Positions 13,501 to 25,077 of a stretch of DNA of 64,000 nucleotides are shown piece after piece. The DNA comes from Trileptium ribeirensis (Eukaryota > Nematoda > Enoplea > Enoplida > Thoracostomopsidae), in NCBI GenBank assembly GCA_030248225.1, contig JASANE010012406.1:62001-126000 (forward strand), in the 5' to 3' direction. Numbering within the stretch: position 1 is the stretch's first letter; each line of letters starts with the position of its first letter. The notes beneath the pieces were generated by a model. That model saw only the letters and a program-made list of their open reading frames with translations, had not been told where the DNA came from and did no database searches. The translations under genes were made by a program, and so were the position numbers.

Positions 13501-15459
13501 GTCGATTTTCAGGTTACACCATGCGATGCTACCCGATTAATAGACTACAAATGATTTGAATTTATCCCCTTATAGAGAAACCCAACACGTATATAACTGT
13601 AAAATTATATGGCAATTATTGAATCTTGACAAAAATCTAATTATAGGTAATGATGGTCATCGAAGGCAATGCACATGCCTATGTCTTCGCGAGTCCTGGT
13701 TGCAAAAAATGGGACACATGTGCTCCTGAAGCGGTACTTCGCTCAATTGGTAACATTAACATATTGTTGAATATACAGACATTTTAGCAGTTGAAGTTGT
13801 TACTGCAGTGTTTAAAGCCTGTGGTTGCACTGGATTGTATAGCATCCCGTGGTACCGTTGGCAATTTTGCAAACTGGTTTTAGAATTTTGATTCCACGTT
13901 AGTGACGCCGCCATGGGGGCACTATGGGGCCGTGCCCCCACCCCTCCCCCAGGTTAATGTTAGTGCTGCCTCCCTGCTTGCGGATGCAGCGAAATTGTTT
14001 CAACATGCTATCATTAGATTACTATGTTGAATTAGCCCTCACATTGTGTGGATGCCTCTTCCCCTGTTGAAATTTTCTGGTGACGCTCTTGTTCTACATA
14101 ACTATATCTATACAACAATTGGGGTGGCTGCTGGGTAGCAATTACTTTTTGGAACGTTGCGAGTACATCGAGCGGAATTTTCTCTAGCACCATTAATGTG
14201 CTACAAAATTTTTTTGTAAATGTGTGTCATACATACAGGGTGTTTCAGAAGTAACTACCCACACTTTGTCAATCAATATCTTGTGGCGTAATATTTCGCA
14301 ATGGTTGCTTATCGCTGTTTTTAATATTTCAGGTTATTATAAATATATACTGTTTATAACATGGATTCCTCACGACGATCTATGCCTGAAAAAAATGTGT
14401 GTTGTAAAACTTTACTATAAATATGGAAATTATGCCGAAGTCTCACGCCAGTGGAAAAATCATTTCGACTCAATATCTCCTACTCGCAAGACGATGGCTG
14501 ATATTATTTCCCAATTCGAGGACACTGGCAGTGTAGCGGAACGGCTGAGCCCGGGTCGTCCAAAGTCTGCCACAAATGGGGACCAGAAAGCTGCGTTAAG
14601 CGCTGCGGTATCCAGGAGCCCCCAGAAGTCAAATCGAAGGGCTTCCCTCCAGCTGGGTATATAGATTATCATAAGTCAGCAGATTAACCAGCTGAAGTCA
14701 CATGTATTGTAAAAGAAATTTTGGTCAAATTGGTCCACGGTGTTCGAAGTTAAATATTACAAAAACTTGGGCTAATCACGGACATAATGATAGAAGGATA
14801 CTTTTCTTCTTTTTTTCTGGTAAAGGATATGCATACGAAATTAAAATGAATATGCATTCAATTATGGCTGGATATTTAGGAAATTTGCGCCCGACAATGT
14901 CTATATATGCTACTAACAATGGCACTAATGCTGTATCTTAGGATAATTGTTATAACGCCTGATTAACCTGCCAAATACTTCATAGGAATTTTTAAGCAAA
15001 ATCCGTTAAGGATGATTTAATAATTCGCTATTACACATTAATTTACACTACGCCTTAAGTCAGTCCCCTCTAGTTTTCTGCTAGTCGTTACACCCCTGCC
15101 ACAATTGTATACTTGTGCAATGGGAATGCTTAGACTAATGAAGAAATTGGGTGTTCTCTATTTCAGGCATCCGCTGTGGTACTATCGATCCGTAGAGTTT
15201 GTGTTTAGTCCTAATACTTCTTCTCTTAACTTTGTAATTGATGCATTACATATTTTAATTTTTTATCATTTAATATACATTTACTTTAGGTGGAACACTG
15301 ACTGATATGTGGGGCCGCCGTATTGAATATCATCATACTGTTTCACATCCTAATTCAACCGGCGTCCTTGCCACATCACCATCTATTGATCATCAGTATT
15401 ACGTCGATTGTGTGACGCCACGTGTTAAAGAATCGCTATTGAATGCGGCAAAAGAATAG
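1462..15459 (+). CDS. BPNT1: 3'(2'),5'-bisphosphate nucleotidase 1, 5'-incomplete, six exons
   Basis: Enzymes of this family remove a phosphate from PAP and PAPS in the cytosol (Mg-dependent, lithium-sensitive inositol-monophosphatase superfamily) and also act on inositol 1,4-bisphosphate. Six exons (1462-1569, 2502-2550, 3083-3259, 5449-5558, 13647-13749, 15300 corrected to 15290-15459) join in consistent phases (0,1,1,0,1) and give 238 aa plus TAG. The metal-binding motif [13 protein letters not shown] is complete, followed by [24 protein letters not shown] and [15 protein letters not shown]. The superfamily signature W-D-x11-G-G is met exactly across the last intron. The N-terminal ~75 residues, including the GEE motif, are missing. 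The introns, especially the 8.1-kb fourth one, are filled with transposons and a satellite array. Family assignment is very secure; orthology to BPNT1 rather than a close paralogue is likely. Confidence 0.93.
1885..2150 (-). repeat. Family C repeat, copy 1 (inverted relative to copy 2)
   Basis: Two tandem, diverged units of about 174 bp. The marker string resembling CTACAAAATGAACC recurs near 1955 and 2128. Read on the - strand, this block matches 4195-4560, sharing the CACGAAAA-GGCAATAT core (complement near 2005-2035). It lies in a BPNT1 intron. The element class is unknown. Confidence 0.6.
2160..2435 (+). pseudogene. 3' relic of an HTH/mariner-like transposon
   Basis: The stretch near 2230-2262 reads [10 protein letters not shown], the WPxRSPDLxP motif typical of mariner/IS630-type transposase C-halves, here with Trp changed to Arg. 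The relic ends at 2415-2435 with GTTACTTTTGGACACCCTGTA-type sequence, whose complement starts TACAGGGTGT, the usual terminus of such elements. Most of the transposase is deleted. It lies in a BPNT1 intron. Confidence 0.55.
2502..2550 (+). CDS. BPNT1: BPNT1 exon with the WVDPLDGT metal-binding motif
   Basis: A 49-nt exon after TTTTGCTTCAG. It reads [16 protein letters not shown] and ends in phase 1 at AAA|GTTTAA. The two Asp of DPLDGT bind metal in this superfamily. A transposon relic ends only 66 bp upstream. Confidence 0.9.
3083..3259 (+). CDS. BPNT1: BPNT1 exon (VTVLIGIA segment)
   Basis: The acceptor is TATTTCAG and the donor GAG|GTCAGT, phase 1 to phase 1, 177 nt. It encodes [14 protein letters not shown], then [11 protein letters not shown] and [10 protein letters not shown], matching the core beta-strands of BPNT1 in order. 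Confidence 0.93.
4195..4560 (+). repeat. Family C repeat, copy 2
   Basis: Diverged tandem units, spaced 166-175 bp: ACGAAA-GCGACAATAT at 4225 recurs at 4400, and CATTTTATAGAGCAA at 4280 recurs at 4446. A weaker third CTCATTTTGTAGC copy lies near 4557. It is in opposite orientation to 1885-2150. Confidence 0.6.
5449..5558 (+). CDS. BPNT1: BPNT1 exon ([10 protein letters not shown] ... GGAGNK)
   Basis: The acceptor is GTGGCAG and the donor AAA|GTTAGT. It encodes [19 protein letters not shown] and ends IRAGGAGNK, both hallmark BPNT1 strings. Phase 1 in, phase 0 out, followed by an 8.1-kb intron. Confidence 0.93.
6064..6819. mobile_element. 756-bp nonautonomous DNA transposon with inverted ends and 6-bp TSD
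   Basis: The left end is CAGGGTGTCCGCGCC; the complement of the right end is CAGGGCGTCCGCTGC (13 of 15 match). Both sides are flanked by GTTATA, a likely 6-bp target-site duplication. Next to the left end, TTGAAA-type strings repeat (subterminal repeats). A perfect 14-bp inverted repeat lies inside at 6468-6481 / 6509-6522. There is no transposase. The 6-bp TSD does not fit hAT (8 bp) or Tc1/mariner (TA), so I leave the superfamily open. Confidence 0.75.
8399..8640. mobile_element. Foldback/MITE element, ~242 bp
   Basis: The two halves are near-perfect inverted copies over about 50 bp: TTTCAATGAAATTTAAAAG then TTTCTTTGATTTTTGCA at left, and the complement at 8590-8640. Ends read CACTGAAAATAC and GTATCTTGAGTG. 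Weak similarity continues a few bases outwards. No clear TSD was seen. It lies inside the large BPNT1 intron. Confidence 0.7.
9112..11978. repeat. Satellite array, 14 units of ~204 bp
   Basis: The CACGCATAATTCGTCATGG landmark falls at 9116, 9319, 9523, 9727, 9932, 10136, 10345, 10549, 10753, 10964, 11167, 11372, 11577 and 11781, giving units of 203-211 bp that are nearly identical. Length differences come mostly from extra TA pairs after CAACGCTAAA. Each unit carries a 12-bp stem (TTTATGATGATT with AATTATCATAAA, one G-T pair) around a 9-nt loop. There is no open frame. The array occupies over a third of BPNT1 intron 4. Confidence 0.97.
12446..12922 (-). other. Unassigned 158-codon open frame
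   Basis: This frame starts at a GTG inside the neighbouring 95-bp repeat and has no ATG near its start. It reads Asn- and Lys-rich sequence with no family I recognise. The opposite strand is also fairly open (12396-12584, 12588-12818). Lying within a BPNT1 intron beside two tandem arrays, it may be old transposon sequence. I do not claim a gene. Confidence 0.15.
12881..13173. repeat. Tandem array, 3 units of 94-98 bp
   Basis: CACCTACCTTTA-ATGAAG starts at 12885, 12983 and 13077. Each unit ends with ATTACTGGTTAACAGACACAG. Units 2 and 3 are nearly identical; unit 1 differs at a few sites. Confidence 0.95.
13647..13749 (+). CDS. BPNT1: BPNT1 exon (WDTCAPE catalytic motif)
   Basis: The acceptor is AATTATAG and the donor TTG|GTAACA. 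It encodes [18 protein letters not shown] then [17 protein letters not shown]. The Asp of WDTCAPE is the third metal ligand of the family. Confidence 0.93.
14234..14664 (+). pseudogene. 5' relic of an HTH transposon (Mos/DUF4817-type N-terminus), frameshifted
   Basis: The relic begins with TACAGGGTGTTTCAGAAGTAA, a terminus typical of mariner-like elements. It contains a helix-turn-helix N-terminal region: [18 protein letters not shown], then [10 protein letters not shown] and SPGRPKSA, and [13 protein letters not shown] before a stop at 14662. An upstream ATG frame reading [12 protein letters not shown] is joined to this by a one-base shift, and the whole catalytic half is missing. It is therefore a dead fragment, lying in the last BPNT1 intron. 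The terminus matches the complement of that at 2415-2435. Confidence 0.7.
15290..15459 (+). CDS. BPNT1: BPNT1 terminal exon
   Basis: The acceptor is TTACTTTAG. Two bases complete the Gly codon, then [23 protein letters not shown] and [11 protein letters not shown] precede TAG at 15457-15459. This is the normal C-terminal length for the family. Confidence 0.92.
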
Positions 15460-17972
15460 ATATCAAAACGTACTCTATAACTGTAATGTACCTCGAATTA
15501 CATTAGGACTACGTATATATGCTGAAAAATGGATGATTTGATGAAAATCGTCGAAGATTTCATTCAGAAAATTAAGATTTTGCTGCTTGTAAGCGAAAGC
15601 AATTCTTGCATTCATAAATAGGTATGGTACCATATAACCGCATAATTACGGGTCATATTTACCAACTACTACACGGGGACCTGTTGCCGTCGGAGTTAAT
15701 ATTTGAGTTTGCATCCGGCCTGGCCCGTGGATACGTTTACCCACTCACAATTCTGGCTTACATGTCATTACAACCCGATCGTCTGGACACTACCAGTACC
15801 AGGTCAGTACCCATGACCAGTTTACCGGGTCACCTAGGCGTTTTTCAAGTTTGTTTGAGCTTTTCAAGCTTTCTCAATTGTTTTACGATGGACGACGGAA
15901 AAGTTAAGATATGTCTCAATCGCTACCGTATCTTATCTAATCGATACGTATCCAAAGCCCGCCTATTCAGGGATGTAGATAGTTCCGGTAGGGGTAAATT
16001 ATTGAGATTTTTAAAAATTCGTAAAACTCTCATGCTTGCAAATTTTGGGCATGTTTTTGAGACACCAGAGTGGATGGGGCGTGTGCAATTTCAGTGGTAA
16101 GTATGGCATAGAGGGTGTGTAAACCCTTAAGAGGCAACCCTCAATGAAAACCTATATCAAATTCATCGTATATACAATAATGGTTTGTCAGCAGTTTTAC
16201 ACTCTCCCATTTAATGCATGGTTAATTGTATCGCGTTGGCAGTTGAAAATAAATTTTGCTCATCATGGTTTAAATTGCTGAGCCAATACACAAATGCGTG
16301 TGATTAATATAAATATGTTCGGTTGCTTTCAGCGCGTCATTGAATAAATTCTTAAATCTTAAATGATTGGACAAAACATTTTTGGCTTAGCGTAAAGGCC
16401 GGCTCCGGCTCAGTACACTTAATGTGTATAAAACATTTTTGCTGGAAGTGCCATTTTTGGCAAGTTTATATTTCTATTTACGCTTATAGTTAAATAATGA
16501 AAATGTGTTCCACCTAGTTGTCAATTTTTATAAAAATTGAACATACTTTGACGAAGTTAATAATTTGTGAACAGAATTTAGAAAGGGTTCATTTTACCAT
16601 ACGAAAATGTTAATTTGGTTTGTATAGCGATGAACTGGTTGTAACCTTGCAGGTGCAGTGAGAACCCAGCGACATTCGTGGGACAATTATTCTCTTCATT
16701 AGTTTAAAGAGGACCATCTATTTGTAGCGTCAGAATAATTCCGGAGTTGGAAACCGCTGGCACCAGTCTCTTAGGTTTAGGAATGAATACCCTTAAAATC
16801 GAACTGCGTTATATCAAAGGATACATTTAGCATATTCTACTATTGTACCGATATAAACATATTCTGCTGGTGTTCCCGTTAACAAGCTTTACCTGTATTG
16901 CATTCCTTCATTTTCTCCTGTGCCACTAACTTAATATCTCCCTAAATCGGGTAACGCATCGCATTGTGGCAAAAAGCCATGGCAGTTCCGAGAAATCAGT
17001 GGTTAAGAGGTCAAGGCTTTGATTTTCACTAGCATGCCATGCTGAAAGCCACAAGTTTACCCTTCATTTATAACCTTAGTGGAAAGAAACATTCTCGACC
17101 TAAGCGCTCACAACAGGCTACAAATAACACAATAGCTTTATTTTACATACAATTGTTACGATGGAACACACTCTACGATAATAAATACCATGGAGCAATA
17201 ACACAAAGCTCAAATACTAAAATAACAGCCATGACCAATTCGAAGCTTAGGTAAACCTGTTAATTTCCTAACAGTAAATAATGATTAATTGTTCAGTATC
17301 GAACGCTGAAATCCGCTTTGCGAACCGGAAACTTTCATCTCGGTCACCATCGTTTCAAACACTTAGCCTACAAGCTGCAGTTCTTACTTGCGCAGCGCTC
17401 TGGCAGCCTAAAGATATTCGTGTGGCGTATTATTCGCTCACTTTGCCAGGTTCCATAAATAATCAAGCAACAGTTCTTAAATAATATATACAGTAGTTGA
17501 GTGCACCGCTGCTTGAAATCATACAATCCGAATAAGGCCCAAGGTGCACTCTGTAGCCCCATCAAACATTGCACGATAGGCAAGTTTGGGTAAGGAAAGT
17601 GCTAAAGTAGCACAACACGTGAGATCAACAGTATAAGCCCAACAAGCTACGTACACGTGAACGCCAATTATGACAATTGCAGTAAAACAACAGCCTCACG
17701 GGGCGTAAATATGACCCAGCAGCGGATCCAAAAACGTTTAGTAACCGAGCATCAATATAATGGTTGAGCGTGCCGCCAGAAAGCAAGCTCTCAAAACTAC
17801 CGAATGAAAAAATACTGGCTTACGGACGTGACAACAAATAGCTTAATGCTTAAAATACAATTACGTTATTTATACGTTACAATAATATTGAGATTAAGGA
17901 CGATTCATTGGACAATGTTGAAAGCTCGAAGTAATGGATAGCTAAACAAAGTATATATATATGGATGGGTAT
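15460..17972. other. 3' flank of BPNT1, no recognised gene
   Basis: Contains the presumed BPNT1 3' UTR; possible AATAAA signals occur only near 16245 and 16343, and I cannot choose between them. An ATG-started frame of 158 codons at 15624-16100 lies just downstream on the same strand, but its translation resembles nothing I know. The rest shows no clear repeat or gene. Confidence 0.4.
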
Positions 17973-18115
17973 ATGCCGGTCGCGGAGACATTACTAATAT
18001 ATATACTGTACGTTAAACAAAGCCCAATGCCCGACAAGGCAATTTGATACATCAAGACAGTCTCACAAGTTGAGGCTAAAAGAATGTATTGTAATGTCTC
18101 CGCAATCCAGCCATA
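17973..18115. mobile_element. Small inverted-repeat element (possible MITE)
   Basis: A perfect 13-bp inverted pair (GCGGAGACATTAC at 17982-17994 with its complement at 18091-18103) is flanked by weaker outward similarity (ATGCCGG / CCAGCCAT). Length is about 140 bp; no TSD was identified. Confidence 0.4.
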
Positions 18116-21100
18116 CATAAACACAGTAAGTATAGAAAGTAATATGAACGGAAATTATTTACGACATCACATCGCCGTCATTGGCCAGCAAGGGATTTGT
18201 GAAACCGAAGAACTCGTGTAGATTCATTTCTGCCCCACTTTGAAAACTTGGCCTTACAGGCTGAACTTAACGGGATCCCGTAAGAAAAACGCAAACAGAA
18301 GAACGTGCTGATGGAGAGTTTAATTGCAGAAAAACGTCCCTAAATATCGACGACCAATGAAGGATTTTCTTGAATACGCTACTACCGCGACATACTTCTA
18401 CACACAATACGGAGATAAACGCTCTCGCCTGACCACGTAATCTGCCTCAGCTAACTGACCAGCAGAGAGAATCCCAGCATGCCTGCCAAAAGTGGGGGGG
18501 CGCCTCCTGTGCTGCGCCTTTGTTGAACCAAAGACCAAGGATAAAGCTTAAATGCTCGATATTTTTCTCAAGCGTATGTACTTTTCTCCACAACAGAATA
18601 CTTTGTTGTCCGCAAATAAGCGTCGCTCAGATATCATTAACTAAACTTATATACATGAAGCACAGAGGAATGAATTCGCTCGCAGTGCAAAAATCACCCC
18701 TGGGGTCGGATATGTGATAAGAGCACATACAATTATCCATCAACATTCTTGTTTTATATACTGACACCAAAATGACCAATAAAGAATAATTCACAGTACA
18801 AAATTAGTACGTCGTCTAATATCGATTCAGCTACTGCTGGTTTACAAAATTGACATTGCATCATATATATGACGATGATTGCACCTCGTAGCACATCATA
18901 ACCACCAGTGATTATTATATGCAACGACCGATGTTGACTAAATGCGATATGATTCATTCGGGACCCCGCTCTGAACAAAGCCTGATTCTACAAAAAAAGT
19001 GTAATCGGTATACGTACACCTATATATACGTAGCTTCTAGATCTAACGTAAATCGACCGAGATTTATCTACTACTATTACCATATATTCTTATCTCGGTT
19101 TTTTTGCAAGGCGGGGGACTCCTTAAATTTTGGCTTCCCACCGCTATTTTTCACTTCCGCGTTTGTCGAAAACCGCTCAACTCACACGTTCTTATGATTC
19201 AACTTGGCTATTTATATCGTGCATTGTAGCTTGTAGGCCTCCGTTACGAAGTCGTTTCGATGACAAAACATATTTGAATCTGTAAAACGTTATAATGACA
19301 TGAACTTCTGCAACGAAAGTCTACTACACGGTAGCTGAGTTATATATACCCAAAGCAGCACCATTTTATAGAAGAAAAACTTTCAGCCGCCCGTCAACGC
19401 CGGCATCTAGATGGACGTAGCGACTCCCATCCAACAACAGCGCTGGCGAGAGCTCATTTGCACTAATATCAATGTCTTTCAAAGCCACGTTCACCAACTG
19501 CCACACAAATCTATCTCTATATACTGGATATATACCAATATTGCCTATTGATCAAATAATAGAACATTTATAAAAGCAATCAATTCCGGCTACTCATTAA
19601 TATTCTCAGCTTATATTGCCGCTTATATATATATATATATGTGTGTGTGTGTGCGTTACATTAGGTTTGGTAAGAAGTTATATATCACTTGGCAACACTG
19701 GCTTTGACAATAAATCAATCAAAATAAAACTAACAACTCTTGTTATCGCGCGGACCAAAAAGCAATTGCGTGTTGCCGGATTATATATACAGCCCAAACT
19801 TGAAACTACTATATATACCTATTAAAACACACACAGCTGGTGCCATATGTGTTGGAATATCAAGACAAAAAGAACAAAAATGAAAAAGATATTATTTTAT
19901 GTAACTGTTGCTGTAACAAGAAATATATCAATATCACGCGACTGGCAGGTCTATTTACTTATACAGCTAGCACCGAGTATATAATAAAATCCAGCTAAGT
20001 CAAGCAAAAAAAACCAGTTTTGGGAAAATGACGGAAAAAATGTCATCCAGTTTACCCCACCACCACCATGAGGTCAAAAATATTAGCAAACCAACAATGG
20101 CTTATGTCAAATATGATGCTATATATTCTCAGCAATCAGTGATTTATAGCCATCATCAATCACCCCGCTGATTTAACAGATCATCAGATTGTGAGCAATC
20201 ACAGATCTTTTACGTTTCACAGGTTTTGTGCAGCAATGCAATCATTAAATACTTTGAACAAGACCTGCAATATAAATATAATGTATATACTATTGCAAAA
20301 CCAGTCATCGGCACAATGGCTGGATTTGCGAAAGCGGCTGTATTTCACATAGACAATATGAATATACAATAGACAGTAACAAAGCAGTACTATTGGGCTT
20401 CGGAATAGCGGGGGGGGGACGGTGCCTATATATATGGACTGCTGTGAACCCCATTGGCGACTGCGAAGCCTAATATTTCTAAGCGGTCTCAGCCCATTAT
20501 AAGGCTGACCCTGAGTTCGCGATCCCTATTTGAGCGCCTTCGCCAGAACCACGACGATATTAAACCACATATACTGTTGTTATAACATTAATGCCAAAAG
20601 ACACTACCGCCACGCGCATAGATACATTTTGCAACGCCGCGTTTGCGCTTAGAAAAGAATAAAAACCTGTTTTCTTAGTAAAATTATATATACAAAGGTT
20701 AACAAAAAACGGGGTTCGTTGTAATGCCTATTGTTATAACAACAAACGATATATAATCATCAAAGATACGGCGAAAAGATACAATGAAAAACGATAAGAC
20801 CACATAGTCGTTTAACATATATACTCCGACTGACATGCTCGCTGGCAAAAAATCAAAAGAAAACGTTTATCGCTGTGTCTCATACCTACAGCCAAAAACA
20901 ACTGCAACCACTACCATGGCTATTGTGACGTAATCTTAATAAACGTCAAAGTCTGTAGATAGGCATTATATATGCCCTTCTCGACAATGCACTACTAGCT
21001 TGCTGTTTGGGATACATATGTACGCCACGGTTCATACTCCTTTAACAAATTTAGTAGCCAGTGGAGTGTCAGGAGTTTTCTTACGTCAAAAGAAGGAATA

Positions 21101-21155
21101 CTCACGTTTTTAGTTATTTTATAAATTTCTAAGTTGGAACCAACAGTGTATGCAG
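18116..21155. other. Gene-free AT-rich stretch
   Basis: No coding segment recognised. Very many short TATATA tracts occur, plus a compound (TA)n(TG)n microsatellite at 19624-19654 and a run of nine G near 20410. Confidence 0.4.
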
Positions 21156-21530
21156 CAGGGTCCCCACGAGATCCCGACAATTTTTTCTCTGTTTTCCCTG
21201 CAAAATTTCCCCATTTTTTCCCTGCAGCTCCTGTAATAATTCAACTTGGACATATGAACACACAAAGGATATTATCGCCTAAAATCATATGTATAAGCTG
21301 AAAATTATAGCGTTTCAAACAATATATTAGTGCTGCAGCATGAAATCGGAGAAATGAGGGTCCTTGGTCTGAAATAAAAGAATAAAAAATCACAAATTTC
21401 CAAAAATATTTCAAAAAGCAACCCATTTCCAAAAAATCCCAAAATTTTCCCCTGCAGACGTCAAAATTTTCCCTGCAAAAATCGACAATTTCCCTGTTTT
21501 CCATATTTTCCCTGTCGAGCGGGGACCCTG
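21156..21530. mobile_element. 375-bp inverted-repeat transposon with TTTTCCCTG subterminal repeats
   Basis: Ends are CAGGGTCCCCAC and GCGGGGACCCTG, inverted. Internally, TTTTCCCTGCA and TTTCCC motifs repeat several times near both ends, in the style of hAT-type nonautonomous elements. No convincing TSD was seen. An 87-codon minus-strand frame (21241-21504) is just this repeat read through. Confidence 0.6.
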
Positions 21531-21891
21531 TACTCCAAGTTTAACAAATGGCAAATGCTAGCTAAAATTGGGATGTTACAGTCGAATAAGTAATAACGGC
21601 CCAACATCATATATGGGACAAAATTAAACATATAATTTTAAGAAAGCAACTAAAATAATTTATAATAATGCAAATGTATGTTTAAAAAAATTATCTTTGG
21701 GTCTTGTTTCAAGCTAAAACTAAGAGTGGTAAAAGTGTTAAGTTTCACACCGTACCGGGGGGTGAGGGCGGCGGTGGTCAAAAATAGCTTGCGGTTCAAT
21801 ACAATTCACAAACCAATCATAATTATATATACATATAAATTACTCAATTTACGTATATATACAATATGTAAATACACTGTTAATACATAAG

Positions 21892-21962
<71 letters not shown>

Positions 21963-23455
21963 TAAAAAGTTATATATACACAAGCGGCGAATCAAATCCT
22001 TAGCTAAAGTTGGTTACACACAGCTGATAACTAAAAATGTTAAGCAAAGCAAAAAGTAAACACTATAGCCCCGGTATAAAATTTGGGAAATACTCGGACC
22101 TCGCTAGACTGAACCCCAACTACTGAAGTCTCATCAAGGACTAAAAAAATAAAGCCAACTCTTAGCTTCAGCAACCTATTCCTACAATTTCAGAGCTTAG
22201 AAAAGCACACTATAGAAATCTCACCGTCGACTGGACCCAAAGTAGATATAAATCGCAGAGTCCAACATTGATCCCGAAAGCGAGTCAATGACTGGCCACA
22301 GATGGAACATTGTGTTTGGTAAATGTACAACAATTCGTACAAAACCACAACAGCAATGTATACAAAATCACATACTAAAGAAGCCTCGGTAATGCCAGCA
22401 ACCTGTGATAAAGCATGCAACGTATTGTAATAGAGTATTTTCATTCAAAGAGACTATTAGATGTAGCTAGTTGTGTCATATCATTCGACTTGCTGCCAAA
22501 TGATCGCCCCCGTCCCAAGAGGGAGCCAAGAAGGTGGGCAATATTGCCCAAAGCTAAAAAAACCAAAACCGGAATGCGCCCTTCAACAATGGCCCCACCC
22601 CCATAATGCACAGAGAATAAAAAAATACATGCCGAAAACACAGATATCGTAATTTACATTATTAATGTCACCTACAATCCAACAGATAATAAATAAATCA
22701 GTGCCTATAAATACTATAGTTGTTGCGTTGCATCCAGTGCGTTCACAGATTTCCACGCATCATATGTGCGTACGTTCAACCGCACACTACTCACACTCAG
22801 TCACGACATTTTCAACACGCAGTTTCAGCAACACTAGGGCTCCGTGACAGTTATAATCCAAATATACTTGCCGATTTTTTGCCAGATTATGTCAAATTTA
22901 CCACCTCGTCTGATTGTCCAAGCCAAAAGCGTAACCCTGAGACTAAGCTTAGCGCATTGACTCATAATCAAACAAACTTTTAATTTTTGTCATATGGTAT
23001 ATATAGTGCTCGTAAACGCGTCAGTTTCCATGCTCTGTCATGGAGGGGGCGCTGGCGTAAACGTTGTCATAATCCTTTTGGCTAGTCCAACAACGTAACA
23101 CGTTCAGTGAACATCAAATATAGTAGGAAACTGATTTCAAACACACCGGTCAAATATTCAAGGCATCAACACAGTGCATATTTTACCAGCGAATGATTAT
23201 TACAACTTGACGTCTACTACAACTACGATAGCAATTTTGGGTCAAGAGCGAAATTTAAAACAGTTTTCCGCTGGTACCTTTACCAAATGTTCCCAGCAAG
23301 CAGGGAGTACCCGACTTGATGGTAAACTTTAATTACTAACTAAACGTGTTCTTACACCCGGCACTGGTCCCACAAGTACAATATAGATTATTGTTATACC
23401 AGATATCGAAAAACATGTTCAAATATGTACAAATAATTCCATCTGACAACTGTTA
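21531..23455. other. Gene-free stretch downstream of the PIM-like gene
   Basis: A long (TA)n microsatellite spans about 21898-21958. No exon or named repeat was recognised in the remainder. Confidence 0.4.
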
Positions 23456-23461
23456 TTTATT
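23456..23461 (-). terminator. Poly(A) signal of the PIM-like gene
   Basis: AATAAA on the - strand about 130 nt after the stop codon, giving a 3' UTR of about 150 nt. This is the first canonical signal downstream of the stop. Confidence 0.6.
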
Positions 23462-23590
23462 GCACACAATAAATTCAGCTAGTAGTATATAATACGTAGT
23501 ATATATAAGACGTAGTTATTCATAAAAGTTGCTGATGATGCGCCTACATACTACCATCGCAAATTCAACGATGTACTAGCCGTTTACCAT

Positions 23591-25077
23591 TCAGCAAGTC
23601 ATACAATGCTGTACATCCATCGAGGATGACGACACCGACGCCTCGCTCGGTTTTTGATGATGATGATTAGCTGCGGCAACGGGTATTGTTGTCGGAGTTT
23701 CACAGCTGACGTCATTTCGGTCTTCACCATCGGCCGCCGTCGTACACTCCGATGACGACATCGAACAGCCGACAAAACCGTCGGCGCCAGTTTCGAAACA
23801 GCTACAACTATCGAGCGACAATAATCGTTTGTCGTCATTGGCGTTTGTTGTCGTTGTTGTATCGTGATCCAACAACGACCCACCGTTTTGGTCGTTTGAC
23901 GCGACGCAATTGCCGCTGCGACTACTACTCGAACTGTTACATGACGACGGAGCGCTACAATAGTCCGAATCGTCCACCGACGATGACGACGACATTGTTG
24001 TTGTTGCTGCTGCAGCAGTAACAGCTGCGATCTGCCTGTGACGCAACACAGCCCCGCAGTTAGTACTGGAGGTGCACGATGGATTGACGGCAGCAGCGAC
24101 GGTGCCACAACGTTGCTCTGCACGGCTTACAGCGCACTCATGCTGGCCACTACAACAGCCTCGAGCATTTAGACTATCAAAGCTACAGCAACCGGTCGCT
24201 GTATGTTCCATCATCATCGAATCAGCGTTCGACTCGAGTAACTGTACTACTCCGCTGCTATCAGCGTTTATGAACGCCACAGCGCCATCTGCGTTACGAT
24301 TGTCTGCGACCGGAGTTAAATCAGGGTCTTTCAACGAAAGCAGTCTTTCGGCATCTTTAGCGCAATCGCAGCTGTTCATGTTACTACTGCCACAATTTTC
24401 AGACGTTGGAGTCTTCTGTTGCTGCAAGCTGAGCACCATGCCAACCGCCGCCCGAACGCAATGTTGAGCAACTTTGTTGCCACAGGTCCCGAATGGACTG
24501 TTGCAACAAAACTTGCTACCGCGACTACAACAGATACAGTTACGCGCTCCGCAGTAACTAGCACTGCTAATTCCGCTACTACTGCTAGCCGCCGTGCTGC
24601 TAAGAGACATGCTCATCGTTGAAGAACACGCTGAATTCGTAGCACCATACTGCAGCGACTGCTGTAACAATTGTTGTTGGTTGTCGCCACCACTGCATGG
24701 CGACTGCATCGCTACCGTCGGCTGTTGCCTGTCCCTACACTCGCCAACAGTCACACCATCATCAGCACCGCTGGCGTTCAGCCCGCTACCACAAGCTGAC
24801 GAAGCCTCAGCCACCAAGGCGGAATTGCCAGTACGGCTACTATCCAAACTGACCGACACATAATTGCTTGCTGCTGCGTTGCCATCGACAGAAATAGCCT
24901 TTCTCGAGGCCGACGAACGCTTAAGGCAAGATCGAAGCTGAAGCAGTGTATTGCTCGGCAGAGGCGCGCCAGGCTGTGCCGCCGGATGGGCTAGCCACGG
25001 ATGCTCCATGAGCTGACGAAACGTAGGTCGTCGATTGAAATCACTATGAAGACAGCAATAGATTATATCTCGACATT
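23591..25077 (-). CDS. PIM-like kinase exon 6 (C-lobe end and long tail)
   Basis: Acceptor TTATTACAG. It begins (E)[13 protein letters not shown] then [14 protein letters not shown], closing the kinase domain after 31 residues. The remaining 464 codons are Ser-, Cys-, Ala-, Asn- and Thr-rich, with poly-Ser and poly-Thr runs, a HHHQ stretch, eight Cys within residues 434-465 (CxCC, CC, C), and two RLLSL motifs (near residues 504 and 677). No transmembrane segment is evident. The exon is clearly more GC-rich than its surroundings. It is one uninterrupted frame, which supports that it is translated. Confidence 0.9.

Noticed and set aside
23599..24863. Several antisense or shifted frames over PIM-like exon 6
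   Set aside because: They are shadows of the GC-rich, low-complexity coding exon; the kinase frame accounts for the region.
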